From assembly GCA_016764835.1 (NCBI GenBank), contig JAESRD010000249.1:1-6529 (forward strand): a DNA stretch of 6,529 bases, in the 5' to 3' direction. The notes below the pieces were generated by a model. It was not told where the DNA came from, made no database searches, and saw nothing but the letters and a program-made list of their open reading frames with translations. Position 1 is the stretch's first letter. Each line of letters begins with the position of its first letter. Made by a program: the position numbers and the translations under genes. Of this stretch, positions 6,213 through 6,529 are shown in pieces. Source of the DNA: Paracoccaceae bacterium (GTDB lineage: Bacteria > Pseudomonadota > Alphaproteobacteria > Rhodobacterales > Rhodobacteraceae).

Positions 6213-6529
6213 TGGCTGCAATCGAGCTGAGAGCCGTCGAGAAATGGTTTGGCGACACGCAGGTGATCAAGGGTATTGATCTGGCCATTGAACAGGGTGA
6301 GTTTGTCATCTTTGTTGGCCCGTCTGGCCGCGGAAAGTCAACGCTTTTGCGGATGATTGCCGGGCTGGAAGAGGCCAGCCGAGGCCAGATCATGATAGAC
6401 GGGCGCGACGCCACTGCAGAGCCGCCGCATAAGCGCGGGCTGGCCATGGTGTTCCAATCTTACGCGCTTTATCCTCACATGAGCGTTCGCGGCAACATGT
6501 CGTTCGCCTTGAAAATCGCCAAGAAATCC
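6212..6529 (+). CDS. Carbohydrate ABC transporter ATP-binding protein (MalK/UgpC-like), partial
   Basis: This is the nucleotide-binding subunit that drives import by ATP hydrolysis at the cytoplasmic face of the two permeases. The window holds its first 106 codons and ends inside the gene. Visible are the start [13 protein letters not shown] with the A-loop aromatic (W12/F13), the Walker A motif GPSGRGKST (36-44), the [19 protein letters not shown] segment, and the Q-loop [14 protein letters not shown] with Q82. The LALYPH-type run after the Q-loop is characteristic of CUT1 ATPases such as MalK, UgpC and MsmK. The LSGGQ signature, Walker B, H-loop and the C-terminal regulatory TOBE domain should follow beyond the window. 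The hydrolase stop overlaps this start by one base. Placement of the ATPase last in the operon, after the catabolic enzyme, resembles alpha-glucoside (agl-type) operons of alphaproteobacteria. Confidence 0.93.
   Translation, partial: MAAIELRAVEKWFGDTQVIKGIDLAIEQGEFVIFVGPSGRGKSTLLRMIAGLEEASRGQIMIDGRDATAEPPHKRGLAMVFQSYALYPHMSVRGNMSFALKIAKKS

Noticed and set aside
6317..6343. Walker A with Arg at the variable position (GPSGRGKST)
   Set aside because: This position is one of the free residues of the GxxxxGK[ST] motif. All invariant residues are present, so there is no reason to suspect loss of ATPase activity.

Overview
This window looks like part of a sugar or osmolyte uptake operon from an alphaproteobacterium. 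A Rhodobacterales-type (marine Roseobacter-like) organism fits best, judging from the moderately high GC, the codon usage, and the tight LacI / binding protein / two permeases / glycosidase / ATPase layout. The taxonomic call is inference. All genes are on the + strand and are packed as one transcription unit, with ATGA or TAATG overlaps at three junctions.

Layout. Positions 1-93 hold a disrupted stretch that probably encodes the lost middle of a LacI-family regulator. Positions 94-933 are the open effector-binding part of that regulator, without its DNA-binding head. Positions 930-2291 encode a secreted CUT1-type carbohydrate-binding protein. Positions 2292-2349 contain a perfect 10-bp GC-rich stem-loop. 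Positions 2350-3642 encode the first permease, a MalF-like protein with an inserted DUF11-like periplasmic domain. Positions 3639-4847 encode the second permease, a MalG-like protein with an extra N-terminal block of about four membrane segments. Positions 4841-4951 hold four tandem copies of a 28-bp unit, running from the stop codon of the permease into the start of the next gene. Positions 4938-6212 encode a cytoplasmic GH63 / MGH1-like glycoside hydrolase. Positions 6212-6529 are the first 106 codons of the transport ATPase, cut by the window end.

Working model. The binding protein captures a small glycoside in the periplasm, the two permeases and the MalK-like ATPase import it, and the GH63 enzyme hydrolyses it in the cytoplasm. 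The hydrolase resembles mannosylglycerate/glucosylglycerate hydrolases, so a glycosylglycerate-type compatible solute is a reasonable substrate guess, but the sequence does not prove it. The LacI-type protein would be the local sensor-repressor if intact elsewhere; as read here it cannot bind DNA.

The most unusual points are the DUF11-like insert at the place where E. coli MalF carries its P2 loop, the stop-start minisatellite between permease and hydrolase, the membrane extension of the second permease, and the broken regulator. Everything else is ordinary for a CUT1 operon. No RNA genes, insertion sequences or CRISPR arrays are visible.
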